In this document: piece by piece, positions 12,568-25,713 of the stretch | Layout of the letters: the number at the start of each line of letters is the position of its first letter | Position numbering within the stretch: position 1 is the stretch's first letter | Source of the DNA: Lycium barbarum | Lineage: Eukaryota; Streptophyta; Magnoliopsida; Solanales; Solanaceae | Reading direction: 5' to 3' | Length of the DNA: 64,000 bases | Assembly: GCF_019175385.1 (NCBI RefSeq) | Contig: NC_083342.1 | Span: 120,838,376 to 120,902,375, forward strand | Made by a program: the position numbers and the translations under genes | The notes under the pieces: model-generated | Told to the model about the DNA's origin: nothing | Database searches by the model: none | The model's input: the letters and a program-made list of their open reading frames with translations, nothing else

Positions 12568-15500
12568 GATATAGTCGAGTTTTTGTTTTTTTGTTACCCC
12601 TCTTGAGGCAGCTGAATGTACTCGACATCCTTGACATGTTCCTGGTTGAGAATGTTGTGTTCTGTGGTCTTGTAACAGGTGGTGTGGAGTGTGCTTAATT
12701 TTGTATATAGTGTTAGTGGTGTTTATGTTGTGACGAAGGTTTAGCATAAGCTGCAAGCAATGAAGTTCGTCATGTAGTCTGCTTTGTATCCGAGGTTTCC
12801 TTTTTAATGCTATATTATGGTTTTCTTGTCTTGGAAATGTTGATCACAGACCTTTCACTTTGATTGTTTATTAGTTAATCAACGTACAGTTGGTCTTTTG
12901 TGATGGCGAAACAAGAAACAAACATCTCAACTTTAGTCTAATTAGGACCCAATGGGTGAAGAGAGAAAGAGGGTCACGCAAACGAGTTGGAGATTTTATT
13001 GAAGATTTTTGTCAAAACACTTTTCTAAGTTGATGTCATCGTTGGCATAATGAGCCCAGTTTCTTCGTTAGAATTGGAAAAGTTGCCCGTCTCTTACGAT
13101 AATTAGATCATTAATTGCCAAATTGACGAGTAATACTAGAGTCTGGCGCTGCTTAAAGGGGCACCCTTTTCAACCAAAAATTTCAAAAGAGGTATTGGGC
13201 TACATGATAAATTAAAACGGGTTAAATGGGTTTATCATATAGTCCTACACGATTTATCAAAATATTAATGGCTTTCCGTCTGTTCCGTCTTCACTGAATT
13301 AAAAAAAAAAATGTTAGCCAAAATAATTTTTGCAAATTGTGTAGGGGTACACCATTTGCCTTAAATAATTTTGGCAAATCGTGTACCCCTTGCGACATGG
13401 TTCAACCAGTTCTTAATACGATGCTTCCTTCACTAAATGTAATGGATATTTTTTTTTTTGAAAACTGGTAATGTATGTAATGGATCACTTTAGTGCTTCT
13501 TTCTACTCTTCTTCCTGTATAAACATCACATGCTTATCTAAATGTGCATTTATTTTATTATTTTCCAACTGAACTTCAAGGAGCAACTTTTCACCTCTAG
13601 CTTCCCAATTTCTCTCTCAGGTCATTTTCTTTAGTAATGATTAAGATGATGATATTCCTACTACTAGGAATAGAATAAGTGGAAAAGGAACTAAGACAGA
13701 TCAAGACGAATTAGAGTCTTTACTTATATAGCAACTTTGTTGCTTCTGAATAGATTTTCAGCTTAAAGCTAGTGATCTCAGGGAGAAGTAGGTAAAGAGA
13801 AACAATATGTTATCTGCTGGTAGTGGATTTCTTAAACAAATCCAGAATACTTAATGTAAGGTAACTTTCACCGGAACTATGTGCTATAAAAGAACCAAAT
13901 GGTTTTCTGGGGAACCATTTAGGCGCCGAACTCAGTAATACATGTTCAATATCTGAATTTGGAGTAATGAAACAAAAAACAAAAGAAGGAAAAAGAAAAG
14001 TGGATTTGAAGCGTTAGAAAAAGGATACTTATATCTTCCAACTGCTCGAACTGAAATAACATCAAATTGTTAGAATACATATAATATTAAGACCAAAAAT
14101 AGGACTTGCTTGGCTTAGAGGCACGTCAAGACATTTCTTGAAGATAGTTGGAGTGTCTCCCATGATCAAACGGAAAAACAAATGACAACTCTATCTTCGG
14201 GATTCAACTAAGCCATACAACAAGTAGCATTTAAGAACGTTGCTCTTCTATTCGTGAATCTGTGATTTCACCTTATGATCAATGTCTCTCAAATATTTTC
14301 AAGGGAAAGTGTTTTTGGATTGCTTTATTTTACAAGAAAAGAAGAACTATTTATAGGATAAATGTTCTTGTAAGAAGAGTTTTCTTTTAGTAATAGTTAT
14401 TAATAGGTTCATGAATTTAACAAATAAATAACTAACTTTCAAGAACCTAAAACGTAAAAGACTAAATGAAGTGAAATTTATGAATTCACATTCATCCACT
14501 TTGATGATCAAATCTCTTATCAAGTGAATTGTTTAAAAATTAATTGAAACATTTGTTCCAACATGAAGAACAGTAATAAGAAAGGCCTATTTATTGAAAT
14601 TATTGAATGATTTGCCATTTCCCACACGTATGTTATTTGCACTAATTCTCCTGCTCGTTTTCTCATAAAACAACATCGTCCAGATGGCTAAATTAGAAAT
14701 GTAGTTACAAATGTGTTTGTTAGAAAATATTGCTCGTTCAATGCCCTATTACACCATGGAGAAGTGAGCACTGAGCGACTAGTGGTATTTAGTAATATTG
14801 CAATACGAAGACTTAAAATTCTTAAGTCCGCAGTTTGGTCTACCATTTCAGTTGGGTACTTTCTCGGAAATATTAAGGAAGAATATGAGTGATTCATTCG
14901 CGTTATGTAACATTTTTTATTCAAGCAAAGCATGTCTTAATCAAGTAAGATGCCAGTTTCTTTTTTCTTATCTTTTTTTGGTTAACATCTTTCATTCTTA
15001 ACCATGTTCCATCACTTTTTGTTGCTATGTGTTATTAACTTTGCGACTTAGTCCAGCTAAAGTGCCGGTCATACAAAAAGGATTTCTTATTTTATGCTTA
15101 AAATAAACTTGAAATATTATGGTATGAGAGGATAAATGAGAGGTGCATGAATGCTTGACTTGGACCCAACAGAACGATGACTTCTAAAATCTACGGATGC
15201 CACTTTCCGGTGACCAAATTAGACAGCGATGGCTTGACTTTGTACCCGATAGACTTTTAAAACCTTTGGTTATTCCTATTATGAACGTAGTTTAGATATC
15301 AAATTAGGCATAATTTCATATTTCTTTTTGATGTATTTTTATTTTTGATGTTAATTATACAGATCTAAATTTATTGAGATCTTGGAGTACTTTTAGATAA
15401 CTCTCTCGATGTGGTATAACCAGTTCAAGGATTAGTTATACTTGGATAAACAAATAAAATGACAAATTGTGCTTATCTTTTCAATATTCTCAAGGTTAAA

Positions 15501-16253
15501 ATTGAAAATAAACTCTGTCTAATTTATTAAAATTAAATACATACTTAAATACATACTTTAAATTACAAATCGTATACCTTTCATTTTTAATGCAATGAGC
15601 CAAATAATTTTTATATTATTACTCCATAATTTACAACTCTTGCATTATGATTTTAGCATAACTTCATCTGTGAAGCGGATAATTCCTAATTGTACTTTCA
15701 TACAAAACTTGCATATTACAATTAAGCTCATGCGAATTCGTAGAATAAAACAAAGTTATATTCACTAACATATGCTACTACTCTTTTTTTTCTTTTTTTT
15801 CTTTTTAACACTTATTGTTGTTTAATATTTCAGGACGTTGATTGTTATAGAGACATAGATGGAAAATACATTTTATGAATTTTATTGAACCTAATATTTC
15901 TTATATTAAATCCAGAAAAATATCTTGAATTGAATAAATATTAACTTCTGAATTCATAATTTATAAAGTACGGAGTTTAATTCTAAAAATCTTATCATAA
16001 AGATTCAATTAAACCAATTGGGCATAAAATCTAGATCACTCTCAATTAGTATTATAGTTTTCAAGTTATTAACTACTCCATACCAGCTTTTCATAAAGAA
16101 TCAGTTGTAGTTGAGTTTTAAGTAATTTAATTGTCTAAATTTTTTTGCACTTAATTGAACTTAAACTCAAAAAAAAAAAAAAGGAATGAAGAAAACGGTG
16201 GTTTAAATAAACAGGGAAGAAGTGAGAAGGAGAAGACAAGTGGGGAATGAAGG
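12568..16253. other. Intergenic stretch without a recognised gene
   Basis: The 3' flank of the DRM1-like gene and the 5' flank of the folate-receptor-like gene. AT-rich, with homopolymer runs and only short, unrelated open frames. A loose direct repeat (GCAAATTGTGTAGGGGTAC near 13333 and GCAAATCGTGTACCCC near 13373) is the only internal similarity noticed. Confidence 0.45.
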
Positions 16254-19200
16254 ATGGAAATAAACTTGCAATTCTCTTTGCTACTGTTGTTGGCAACATC
16301 CCTTCACCTTCAATTACACTACGTATCAGGTACCATCCCTAATCTTTCTAGCTTTTGCGTAACCAAAAGTCAAGCCCTAGATACAAACTATCCTTAATTT
16401 TTTACCTTTTTAATCTTGTTCAGATTATTTTCTTGACTTAATAAATGAATGATTGTAGTAAGGAAATCCTATTCAATTTGGCAGTTAATTTGCTGATCGA
16501 GCTATATTGGGTTGTGAATATTTTGATAACCTGGTAAATGTTTTGGATATATTTACTTCCAATTTATAGTGGTGGATTAGTTTAATGGTAACTGAGTAGA
16601 GTGTAGAGTCCGATTTTTTCTTGATGTGATTTACTCTTAACGAGTATTTCTTAGTAGGATAAATGGTTCTCTTTTTTGGTTTTTCTTGGGTGGTAAAAGT
16701 AAAATATTAAATTCTTCTATTTTGCTTTTCACACTGATCTCTTTCTTTTTTGTTTTGTTCAACTATCTAATATATTTAGTGTTTTCTGAGAATGCAAAAG
16801 TTGAGCTATTCATAGCACACCTCTTATACCTGGGTGCAGAACTTTGGGATATGGGGCTCAAATTTGATTAGTAGTATGTGAGTATGTTAGTCTAATAAAA
16901 AAGTATATATCTAGTCATTAATTTTCACCTTTGCACACAAATCAGAATATGAACATAGTTAATTCTTTTTCCATCTGATAGGCATTAGGCCGGTATACTG
17001 ATACACAATCAAATTCACAACATTCAAGCTTTAGCTGCAATTCATATCATTATTAGTGAATTAAAAAGAAGTGCCTGGCATGTGGCAGTGTTCTGTGGTC
17101 CTAGATCATGTGATATTCATTAACGGTGTCAAAGAAGTCGTGCAAAAACTGATTGAAGCATCAAATAGAGGTGGAATTTCCCTCCATGCTAGAGTCAGAT
17201 GGGTAATGGGAGGTTTAACAATATCCAGAAATATCGTGCAGAGAGAGATAAGAGGAGATGCAGATGCATTCTAGGAGTTAGAAATTATATTTTCAGCTAA
17301 CAGGATTGCTTTCATGTTGGAATTTACGTGAAATATGAACCGTAACATTCCTGTTTTTAAGTAAGATGCTTATTATAGAAGAATCAATACAGACAGGTCT
17401 TAACTTTGCAAAATAAATATTCAACACCTTTTATCGGAATGGAAGACAAAGTGTATGTGCAGTTGGTCACTGATCTTGTATTATAGATAATAAGGATTTT
17501 TTTTTTGGGTAGGAATTTGAGGCTAGACGTATCAACATCACCTAACATATCTAATACAAGTGTTATACTTCCGCTAGCCAGCAAAAGAAAGAAGCACTAT
17601 TGTGTTATGCAAGTCCCCAGAACTTCATTTGGTTTGGGGGGAGTGAGTGGGTGAGCGTGGGCATTAGTATGCTCTTTTCCTCAAAAGATTGCTTTTATCA
17701 TCTATACATCTAGTTATTGACTTATTGGTTTTGTGCAGAGGTATAGAAAGATATAAACTGTTTCTCATCTTCCAAAGTGGATTTTTATTTTCACTGGAAT
17801 GATGTTTGAAACACCTACTTGTGTTATTCTTTATTCGACCTTCTAATTTCCAGTTTGCCAAGAGATTCCTTTGATCAGCGCTGGACTAAGCTAAAGATAT
17901 CATAGACACTCATAAATGCACCGTTGTTTTATATGCCTAGCAGCTGTAGGAGCTCTACTGTTGATTGCACGTCTTTGGAAAGTGGGCTTTTGGGGCTCAA
18001 TGCAGGTCCAAAATTTGGAATTAGAGGGTTCTTTTGTGATAAGTTAGAGATTGGTCGATAGTATCTGTGACAAATTGTCTGTTTGGTTCGTTTAGGAATT
18101 TTTCCATTTTCATTTATTGAGGAGTCTTTTCTTTATCAGTCTTAACGAGAAAAAAAGAGGACTCTAAGACTCTTGAAGTTGCACAGTTCCTCACCTGTAT
18201 ATGAGAACTTTCTTTGACGATAAAAGTCAATTGCCTTGGCACTTCCTTTTGGGACTATTAGCTATAACATAGGAAAAAAACATGCATTATTGGAATTGCA
18301 GAGAATTAATTTTGTAAAGTTGTGGTTTTCTTGTCTTATTCGGGCAACACCAATTTTTTTGTTAAATTGGTAACTTAGGGATGTCATCAAAGTTCTTCGT
18401 GGCAATTTATCGGGTGAGGAAGAAGGATCGCCGCATGATATTCAGTGACTTAGGTAAAACATATTGTAATGTCAAGCAAAGTCCTATGGTGGGTGTTGGA
18501 GAAAAAAAGAATGCATATTAATATGTAACGCCATAAAGTAAATGTATGAAGGTGCTGCCACTTATGTGAGAACAGTGGTAGGAGATAAAAAGGAGTTTTC
18601 CCTTACTGTGGGTGATCCAGGATTTGTTTTGTGCCGTATTTGTTTACCTTAGTTATGGAGGATCTAACTAAATTTGATGGTGTAAGCTATTTGCAGACAA
18701 TATTGTGTTAATTGACAAAACTAGTGAGGATATCAACCACAAGTTTGAACTATGGAGAAGCACTCTAAAGATAAAGGTGTTGAGATAAGTAGATTAAAAT
18801 TGAATATATGCCAGCATAATAAGAGTGGAATACAGTGAGATTAGATGGATTCGCAGTGCGTAATGCAAACAATTCAAATACCTAAGCTTGATCCAATATA
18901 AAGGAATGATAGATGAAGATATAATAAGGGAAAGTGTTAGTGTGCTACCGAAGTATTATGCAAAGGATGATATAGTAGTAAATGCTGAGCCTCTAAGGTC
19001 CAACATATCAACAAGATGATATGCCACAAATATGTGAATACTAACATGGATGTACGGTTATACAATATTAGACAAGATAAAATGATTCGATAGCATGTGC
19101 AAGTTGCACACCTAGAGGATACAATTAGAGAGGTCGCTGGAGATGGTTGTGCTCATGTCCTACATCTACTACAAGATGTACTTGTCCCTGGGTGTGAAAC

Positions 19201-21157
19201 ATTGTGATTGAATGTGTTAAAATGAGACGAGGTAGACCTAAAATTACGTGGAAGAAAGTTGTATCGAAAGACTTACAATCTCTTGAAACCCACATAGACT
19301 TAGCGAGAAATAGAGATAGTGGAAAAAATAGATCCATATAGGCGATACTGGTTAGTTTGCATTAAAATCATGTTGGTATGCTTACTTTAGGTTTATTAGC
19401 AGTCTTTCATCTTGTTAGATATCAGTATGCCAACAGCAAGTGTAGAGACTCTTTATTGTTAGAGAGCATAAATTATTGAATATTGGATTGAGAAGGTTCT
19501 AGCGGAGCGACATCAATGATGATTCATATTTCCGACTCCAATTAGGTTGAGATTGATGAGCAGATGTTGTTTAGGTATGTCGTAAAAAATTCAACTGATT
19601 TTAAGAACCTTGAAAAAAAAAAAAAAAACGGAATTTCTTTGATGATGTGGGGTCAGGTCAATATGATCTGATTATGAATACAAGTCAAGAGTATTAATTG
19701 ATAGAAGGATCTTAAAAAGAATTTTGATGGTCTCAAAAAAATTTAAGATTTTTATTTCTAGCATCTACAATTCCAATAACGAGTCACTGAATCATTTAAC
19801 TACAGGTAAAGATGGTGGAGTTTGCATTTCTCCTGGTGGCCGCTTTCCTCGATTTTCAAATGAAGGAAGACCTCCAGGAAAAGTAAAAAAGGGCCCAAGA
19901 GATTTGAACCTCTGCAGGGTATTTCGCGGAAAAACTTGCTGCGATGTCACGCAGACACATCCTGCTTTTATATCCATTAGGAGGCTTGCTTCAACTGGAG
20001 AAGCGAGCCAGGAGTGTTTGCACTTATGGGAAATGTTGGAGTGTTCAATCTGTGATCCACGTGTTGGTGTGCAGCCTGGACCCCCTGTTTTATGCCCCTC
20101 TCTCTGTGACAAAGTATACCAAGCTTGCTCCAACGCGTACTTCTCCATTGATGCTAAGACACAGGTTTGTTTAGAGGTCCAGTTTGTTAACAGATTTTTT
20201 AGATGAGTTATTCATCAATGGAGTATCAGAGTCCACCAAATAACAAGCTTTGGATATTTTGATTTGGTATGTTGGATCATATCGACTGTGTCTCAAAATG
20301 TTTTTTGCCCCTTTGGCTGAGCTCAAGGCCAATGACATCAATTATTTTCTCATCATGTTGGTACTTGTTAGTTATTGACATATTTCACATCTGATTAGAA
20401 GTTACATGTCAGGTTCTAGCACCCTGTGCTGTAAACGACTTTGTTTGTGGTAGAGCATCCGAATGGATCTCTAATGGGACAGAGCTCTGCCGCGTTGCAG
20501 GTTTTTCTGTGAAGTCTTTGTCTGATGATCCAGAAGAAGTTTCTTGCTACGGCGGAAAATCTAGTGTGGATTATATTGCTGATTCGTGGAGGACTTCACG
20601 ATCCAAGGTGCAAGAGAAAGCGGACAATTCGGGTTTGGTGGAAGATTTCAAGCAATGGGTGGAGGACATGACATTTAATGAGAGAATATCTTGGGCTGTA
20701 GGAGGCATGGTTCTTACAGCAGGACTTCTATTTACCAGGTGAGGCAACTCTTTTTAGTAGTTATTGTCAACTTGTTGTAAAGAAAAAAACTCCCCAGACC
20801 CCACGTTGTGGGATTTCACTGGGTTGTTGTTGTCTTGCAAAGAAAAAAACCAAATAAAGGAAAAAGAAAGATAAATAAAGAGGATCTAATTTTAAGCTTC
20901 GTGGACTCTCTCTGGCATTACATGTAGTCTTAGAATGTTAGTTGTTACTAAGAGCTGTATAATCATGTGGCTGATCATCAACGTATTTGAAAGTTTGATT
21001 ATGTCTGCACACTTACGATGCCATCCTTCATTGTGTAAATTTACTTTTATCATGCAGTCAAAGGAAAAGCCGTAGGCAACGCCAGAAACTAGCAGCCCTC
21101 CAACGTACTGCCAAGAAATGGGAAGGAAGGGGGAGCCCGAGATCTCTTACAAGTTGA
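16254..21157 (+). CDS. Folate-receptor-like Cys-rich protein with signal peptide and C-terminal membrane segment, 4 exons
   Basis: Exons 16254-16329, 19806-20164, 20413-20738 and 21058-21157 join in frame at GT/AG borders into 287 codons including the stop (286 aa). Exon 1 encodes a short signal peptide with a Leu-rich core (FSLLLLLATS). Exons 2 and 3 encode a Cys-rich domain with LWEMLECSICDP, VQPGPPVLCPSLCDKVYQAC, FVCGRASEWISNG and CRVAGFSV, the spacing of the folate receptor-like family (PF03024 type). A hydrophobic segment near residues 236-254 (ISWAVGGMVLTAGLLF) is followed by a very basic tail (RKSRRRQRQK), suggesting a type I membrane protein with a short cytosolic end. Plant members are poorly characterised and folate binding is not shown. 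The frame could also start at the ATG 16246, but only the 16254 start gives a signal peptide and correct phase. Intron 1 is 3476 bp and contains a decayed LINE. Confidence 0.88.
18360..19580 (+). pseudogene. Decayed LINE (RTE-like) reverse transcriptase fragment in intron 1 of the folate-receptor-like gene
   Basis: Short conserved reverse transcriptase pieces appear in order but in shifting frames. Near 18400 is YRVRKKDRRMIFSDL. Near 18560 is VRTVVGDKKEFSLTVG. Near 18695 is FADNIVLIDKTSEDINHKFE, whose FADD motif is degraded to FADN. Near 19218 is RRGRPKITWKKVVSKDLQ, the C-terminal RRGRP..TW block of plant RTE-like proteins. Many stops and frameshifts interrupt it, and the tail CCGACTCCAATTAGGTTGAG near 19528 resembles the 3' end of such elements. 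It cannot encode a working protein. Boundaries are approximate and the target duplication was not identified. It lies in sense orientation inside the host intron. Confidence 0.75.
20791..20834 (+). mobile_element. 44-bp 5'-truncated TS-type SINE/LINE tail with target duplication
   Basis: The insert TCCCCAGACCCCAC followed by TGTGGGATTTCACTGGG and TTGTTGTTG matches the 3' tail of the element at 26584-26877. It is bracketed by TTGTAAAGAAAAAAAC (20775-20790) and TTGCAAAGAAAAAAAC (20835-20850), a 16-bp duplication with one mismatch. It sits in intron 3 of the folate-receptor-like gene. The extreme truncation is what target-primed reverse transcription that stopped early would leave. Confidence 0.8.
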
Positions 21158-22836
21158 GGCAGCCGAGAGGGAAGTTAAAGATGATGACCAACTCCTTAGT
21201 TGAGAGGAATTTCATCTTGTTAGTTGTTACTGTGCTCCAAGACAACGTCAACGATGAATACAGGTTTAATTGTTATTGTACTTAAAAGTGTAAACCAGTG
21301 AAGAAAGTTTTGGTCCAACTCTAATGTCTCTGCCTCCCTTCACGGAAATCATATTTCTGAGAGGTTTCTCTTTGACTTGATCAAAAAAAAATCGAAGGCA
21401 AGTTTGATAACATGGAAGCAGCTGGAACATACAGCCATTTTAGTTCCCTTGTGATAGCATCAAGTAGGTTGGATTGAACGGTGCATGCCCACGAATCAGA
21501 TTGCAGAAAAGTAGAAAAAGATCGGTTATGGTGCTTAATTTACACTTCGCTTTGGAGTGATGCCAATGCTGTGTGGTGCTTTATTTAGGAAGACCGGGTT
21601 TCTGGAATTTGATATAAACACCTGATAAAATAACCAAATCATTTACGCGGATCTAAATAATTTTTCCCGCTCACAGCAGATTCTGGGAATTGTTACGCTG
21701 CATTATTGTCACAAAAAACTTTTAAAATGATTTTTCAATTATGAATGACTAGTGGTAAAAACTATGGCTACACTATTCTTTAAGACTGTATAACTATATG
21801 GTTGCAATTCCAATAACTTGAAAAGGACTAGTAAGCGACCGTTTGTCCATAAGCATGAGTATTGGCAAATAGTACATGTTTGGCTATCAGTATTTACGAA
21901 TATACTGAAGTAAGCTGTTTGAAATATTGGTTACATATTAAAGTTGTTTGAAGAGTATTTCAAGGGGGAATAATGGTTACGACACAACATTTTTCAAGTG
22001 AAATTCACGTTTAAACACAACTTCAATGTTTATACACTCTTTTTCAATTTCAAGTATTATCTTTTTTAACTTCAACCAAATAAATTAAATAATTCAGACC
22101 TCCACAGAAAATGTCAGTAGTTTGAAAAGAGCTTAGTAGTATGCATGCTTGCCACCTACAACATTTATGACACCAGTCCCATTCAGTCCCTTCACTTGCT
22201 GCCCAAATAGAGAGGCATGGGCCACAGATGAGGGTAATGGGTTTGTAACATTTTCACTGGCTGTTAAGTTAGAATAGACACCATCCTCATCATCAAGTAA
22301 GTCAAAATTGCAGTTACAAAATGGTTGTGTTATCATTAAAACAAAAGATTCATGAACCGTAACCTTGCAGAATTTGTAAACTACTGGACAGTAATGCAAC
22401 TCATTCTCAATCAATAATTGTCAAATTTGAGTGCTAGTAAATACAGGAAGTAAAACAAAAGGTGTCTAAATTAAACAACTGAAACATCTTAGGTCTTCTG
22501 AAGACACGTTATGTTGCCGATTTACAGATTTCTTTTTTCCTTTGGCCTATCCACAGTTCCAAAGCCAAAAAGGTATTTGGAAAGGATGGCTTGTGTCAAT
22601 AACAGAATATAAAATGTAGTGCTTGTCATTCTTCGCTATATACTGGATATATCTCCATGTACATTTTCTACTGTATCAGTTCCCTCCAACCTTAGGTGGC
22701 TGTTCAAAAGAAGGAAAAAAAAAAAAACAATCGTAAGATATCTCGTAGAATCTCCACTGCAAAAACTTCCCAGGACTTATAAGAACTCTTCATGTCAAAA
22801 TCACGATAGTAACTTGAAATAACATGATCAAGATTA
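21158..22836. other. Convergent intergenic region between two genes
   Basis: Holds the 3' flanks of the folate-receptor-like gene (+) and the phosphatase gene (-). A segment beginning ACCGTTTGTCCATAAGC at 21838 resembles one end of a MITE also suggested at 50254-50518, but no matching right end was found. The minus strand is open from 22414 to 22133 without similarity to a known protein; see rejected items. Confidence 0.4.
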
Positions 22837-25147
22837 TCATACCTTCTTAAGGGGCAACTTTGAACTGCTAGTTAATACCGGTTTCAATATTTCAAAGGAG
22901 CATACAAGTTGCTCATCAACGCTTAATAGGGCACCTGCATTATCGAATTCCCCACCGTAATTGGGAGCAGAAAATAGAGTCACAAGTCTTCGCTTAGCAA
23001 AGAATTCATATCCATCCTCCACCACCTAAAACAAAACTTTAGGATTAGAATATATTCGAAACAAATAAAACTTGAACAAACTGAAATACTGATGGCTTAG
23101 AAGCAAAGCCAACAACTACTACAGAAGTAAAATTATTGAAGTGCTTCAACAACAACTGTTGTTCAGAATTGCCCCAAATATTCAAAAAGAAAAACAAAAC
23201 TATACCAGAACTATTCATGTTATAAATTTGACAATACTTTGCTAAATGTTGAGAGTTTGTAGAGCCATAAAGCTTGAAATGAAAAGAAATTTTCCATGAG
23301 AAACGTATGAAATTCCGTAGCATGGGCTTTTTTAATAAGTGGACAAAATAAATGCCTGAAAAGCATTCACCTGCTGATAATGAAGGCTAAAGTAGGTGTT
23401 TAAAGTTTTCAACGTTTAACAGCGATAATGAAGTTTTAATTTTTTTGAACAGCCAGAATATGGTTATACCTGATGACCCCGGCAGATGAGGTCTAACTCA
23501 TTCTTAGCCAAAAATTCAGCAACTACATCAGGTCCAAAAGTACAAGAAACACCTCGATCACTATCTGACCAACCCTTAATTCTAGGGTCAGGATCAGCCC
23601 ACAGCAGATCACACAGCAAGCCGCCATCTGGAATCTCAGCTGGCCGCTGGATTTCGTTTATTTGTTCCAGATTTTTTAGTTCTGGAGAAATTCCGCCATG
23701 CATGCAAAGGATCTTTTCATCAATAAGTGCAGCAACAGGCAAACAATTAAAGCAGTCCGTGAATATCTTCCATAGCCTAACATTGAATCTCCTTTTACAT
23801 TCATCATAAAATCCATAGACCCTGTTGATTTTTGCATCTTCGTGGTTCCCCCTTAGAAGGAAGATCTTGTCAGGGTACCTTATTTTGTACGCCAGTAGCA
23901 AACATATTGTTTCTAAACTCTGCTTGCCACGATCAACATAATCCCCAAGAAAAAGATAGTTTGCTGAAGGAGGATAGCCACCATATTCGAAAAGTCTTAA
24001 TAAGTCTTGGAATTGCCCATGTATGTCACCTGCAAGGATGGCAAAGGAAAAAGATAAACTTACGAGAATATTAAGCAGCAGACGAGGAGAGACATTATGA
24101 CATCCCAATGGAAACAAAGTGTTCTATGCAAGCAAAACTTTTCAAGAATTTGATAACTATAGCATCAGAAAGAGCCTCCAAAAATTACATTTGAGATAAT
24201 CAAACATTTCACAGACACCAGAATTTGGCAGTGCAAGTCTATTAACATCAAATTTAACCAATTTTGAGTTACATCCGTTTTCCTACATAACAGCAAGGAT
24301 ACAGAGGTACGAGCCTATAGAACAGATCATGTTCAAGTAAGACCCTAAACAGTAAACCACAAATTATCTAGACAATAGTATATAAACCAACTCTAGCATT
24401 GCATAGCTATCTATGAATACTTATCCTGTTATTAACCAACACGTACCTTCAGTCTCTCACATGCTCATTGTATAGGCAAACCTTTTAATCTAATAAATAT
24501 CTTATTTTTGTACAAGCACATCAATCTTTTCAATCCAATATATCATACCACCCCAGCTTTCTAGGTCACAACAGTGAATCAGAGACATCCATTTATTTAA
24601 GGGCAGAGGGTGGAATAAACCAGATCTTTTCTTAATCATCAAAGAATAATCTCCCAAAGCATAAAGATCCAATTTTTACCAATCATATGACAACAAAAGA
24701 TAAGACACACAATCACATATACAAAGATCCTTCCACTTATCCTGCATGCTGAAAAAATGCTCAACATTCTCTATTATCTATGTTAACAGAAGCTACCAGG
24801 TTCGCTCGAACACCACGGTTACAAAAGAAGAAGAAGTTATGTTCAACATTCAAGATATGCAATTCATCATCAATACAGCCATATATCAAGATACAGAAAA
24901 AACATAAAAACAAAAAAGAAACAAATTTACCCAAGATAAAATGAAAAAAAAAAAAAACAGACAAACCACAGATCCTAATGGGGGCACGAATCCTGAGGAG
25001 ATTAGGCTGAGAAAGGAAAATCTGGCGAGCATTAACACAAAGCTGTCGGATCTCAGCCTCAGATAGCTGAACTTGTTTACCTCCCTTCTCTTCCAATAAT
25101 CTCCTTATTATATCATCCAAAACACCCTTTTCCATCAACCCTTCCAT
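22837..25147 (-). CDS. Serine/threonine protein phosphatase PP1 catalytic subunit (TOPP-type)
   Basis: Exons on the minus strand are 25147-24967, 24029-23470 and 23025-22843, all with GT/AG borders, giving 308 codons in frame. Reading on gives one more residue and a stop at 22837, while a GT donor at 22842 leaves room for a short last exon, so the C-terminus is unsettled. The phosphoesterase motifs are complete: GDIHG (about 61-65), GDYVDRG (89-95), RGNHE (120-124), [10 protein letters not shown], and [13 protein letters not shown] near the C-terminus. PP1 dephosphorylates Ser/Thr in the nucleus and cytosol with substrate choice set by regulatory partners. Length matches the family (about 300-330). 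The motif before VVEDGYEFF is RGHQ where most PP1 proteins have RAHQ, which I recall for the plant TOPP8/9 branch. GTG at 25162 would add five residues, but ATG 25147 is the natural start. Confidence 0.93.
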
Positions 25148-25713
25148 TCTTTTTTCTCTCACAAAAACAAGAATTCCCTCTAATCTATCAAGACTCTCTT
25201 TCTTCCTAATCTAATACAATTAAAAAAAAAAAAAAAAACAAGAAACAAAGACTCAACCACCCAACTTTCCCCTCTTGACAAAACAAGAAAAGGGTATTGC
25301 GTATAAGTAGGAAAACAAAATGGATATGATTAGAAGAAAAGGGTGGAAAAGGCTTAAGAATGAAGGTAAAAAAAAAGGGGTAATTGTATTAGAGGTATGT
25401 TGTTGTCAATGTTGGATGCGTGCTATGCTCGTCTCTTCTCCTATTATCTCTCTTTATTTTTCCTCCATTCTTTGTTTTTTCTAAAAGTTTTTTTTTTCTT
25501 TTGTATGATCATTATTAAATTTAGTATGAAAATGTGGCAACTGCCAAGAAGATTCAAAACGGTTGAAATCTTCAAATTAAAGAAAATGGGATTTCTAGGA
25601 CTGTTGTCTGTTTTCTATAAGGCGCGGCGGGCACGATAGTTTTGACCGAAACACAACATGACTTACATACACGTGCTCACTTCGTGGGAATGATGTATCA
25701 ACCTCTGTCTTTA
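25148..25713 (-). promoter_or_regulatory. 5' flank of the PP1 gene
   Basis: Upstream of the phosphatase start on the minus strand. It contains a 17-bp A run (T on the coding strand) near 25223 and pyrimidine-rich tracts typical of plant 5' leaders. I could not place a convincing TATA box. Confidence 0.35.

Noticed and set aside
17071..17274. Plus-strand open frame of 67 codons in the folate-receptor-like intron 1
   Set aside because: No similarity recognised and flanked by AT-rich non-coding DNA. Probably a chance frame or a tiny repeat fragment.
19792..20148. Minus-strand open frame of 118 codons
   Set aside because: It is the antisense shadow of the Cys-rich exon 2 of the folate-receptor-like gene.
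22133..22414. Minus-strand open frame (93 codons) beyond the PP1 gene
   Set aside because: No recognisable domain, no Met start in the frame, and it sits where a 3' untranslated region would be. It could be an alternative last exon, but no phase-compatible splice path was convincing.
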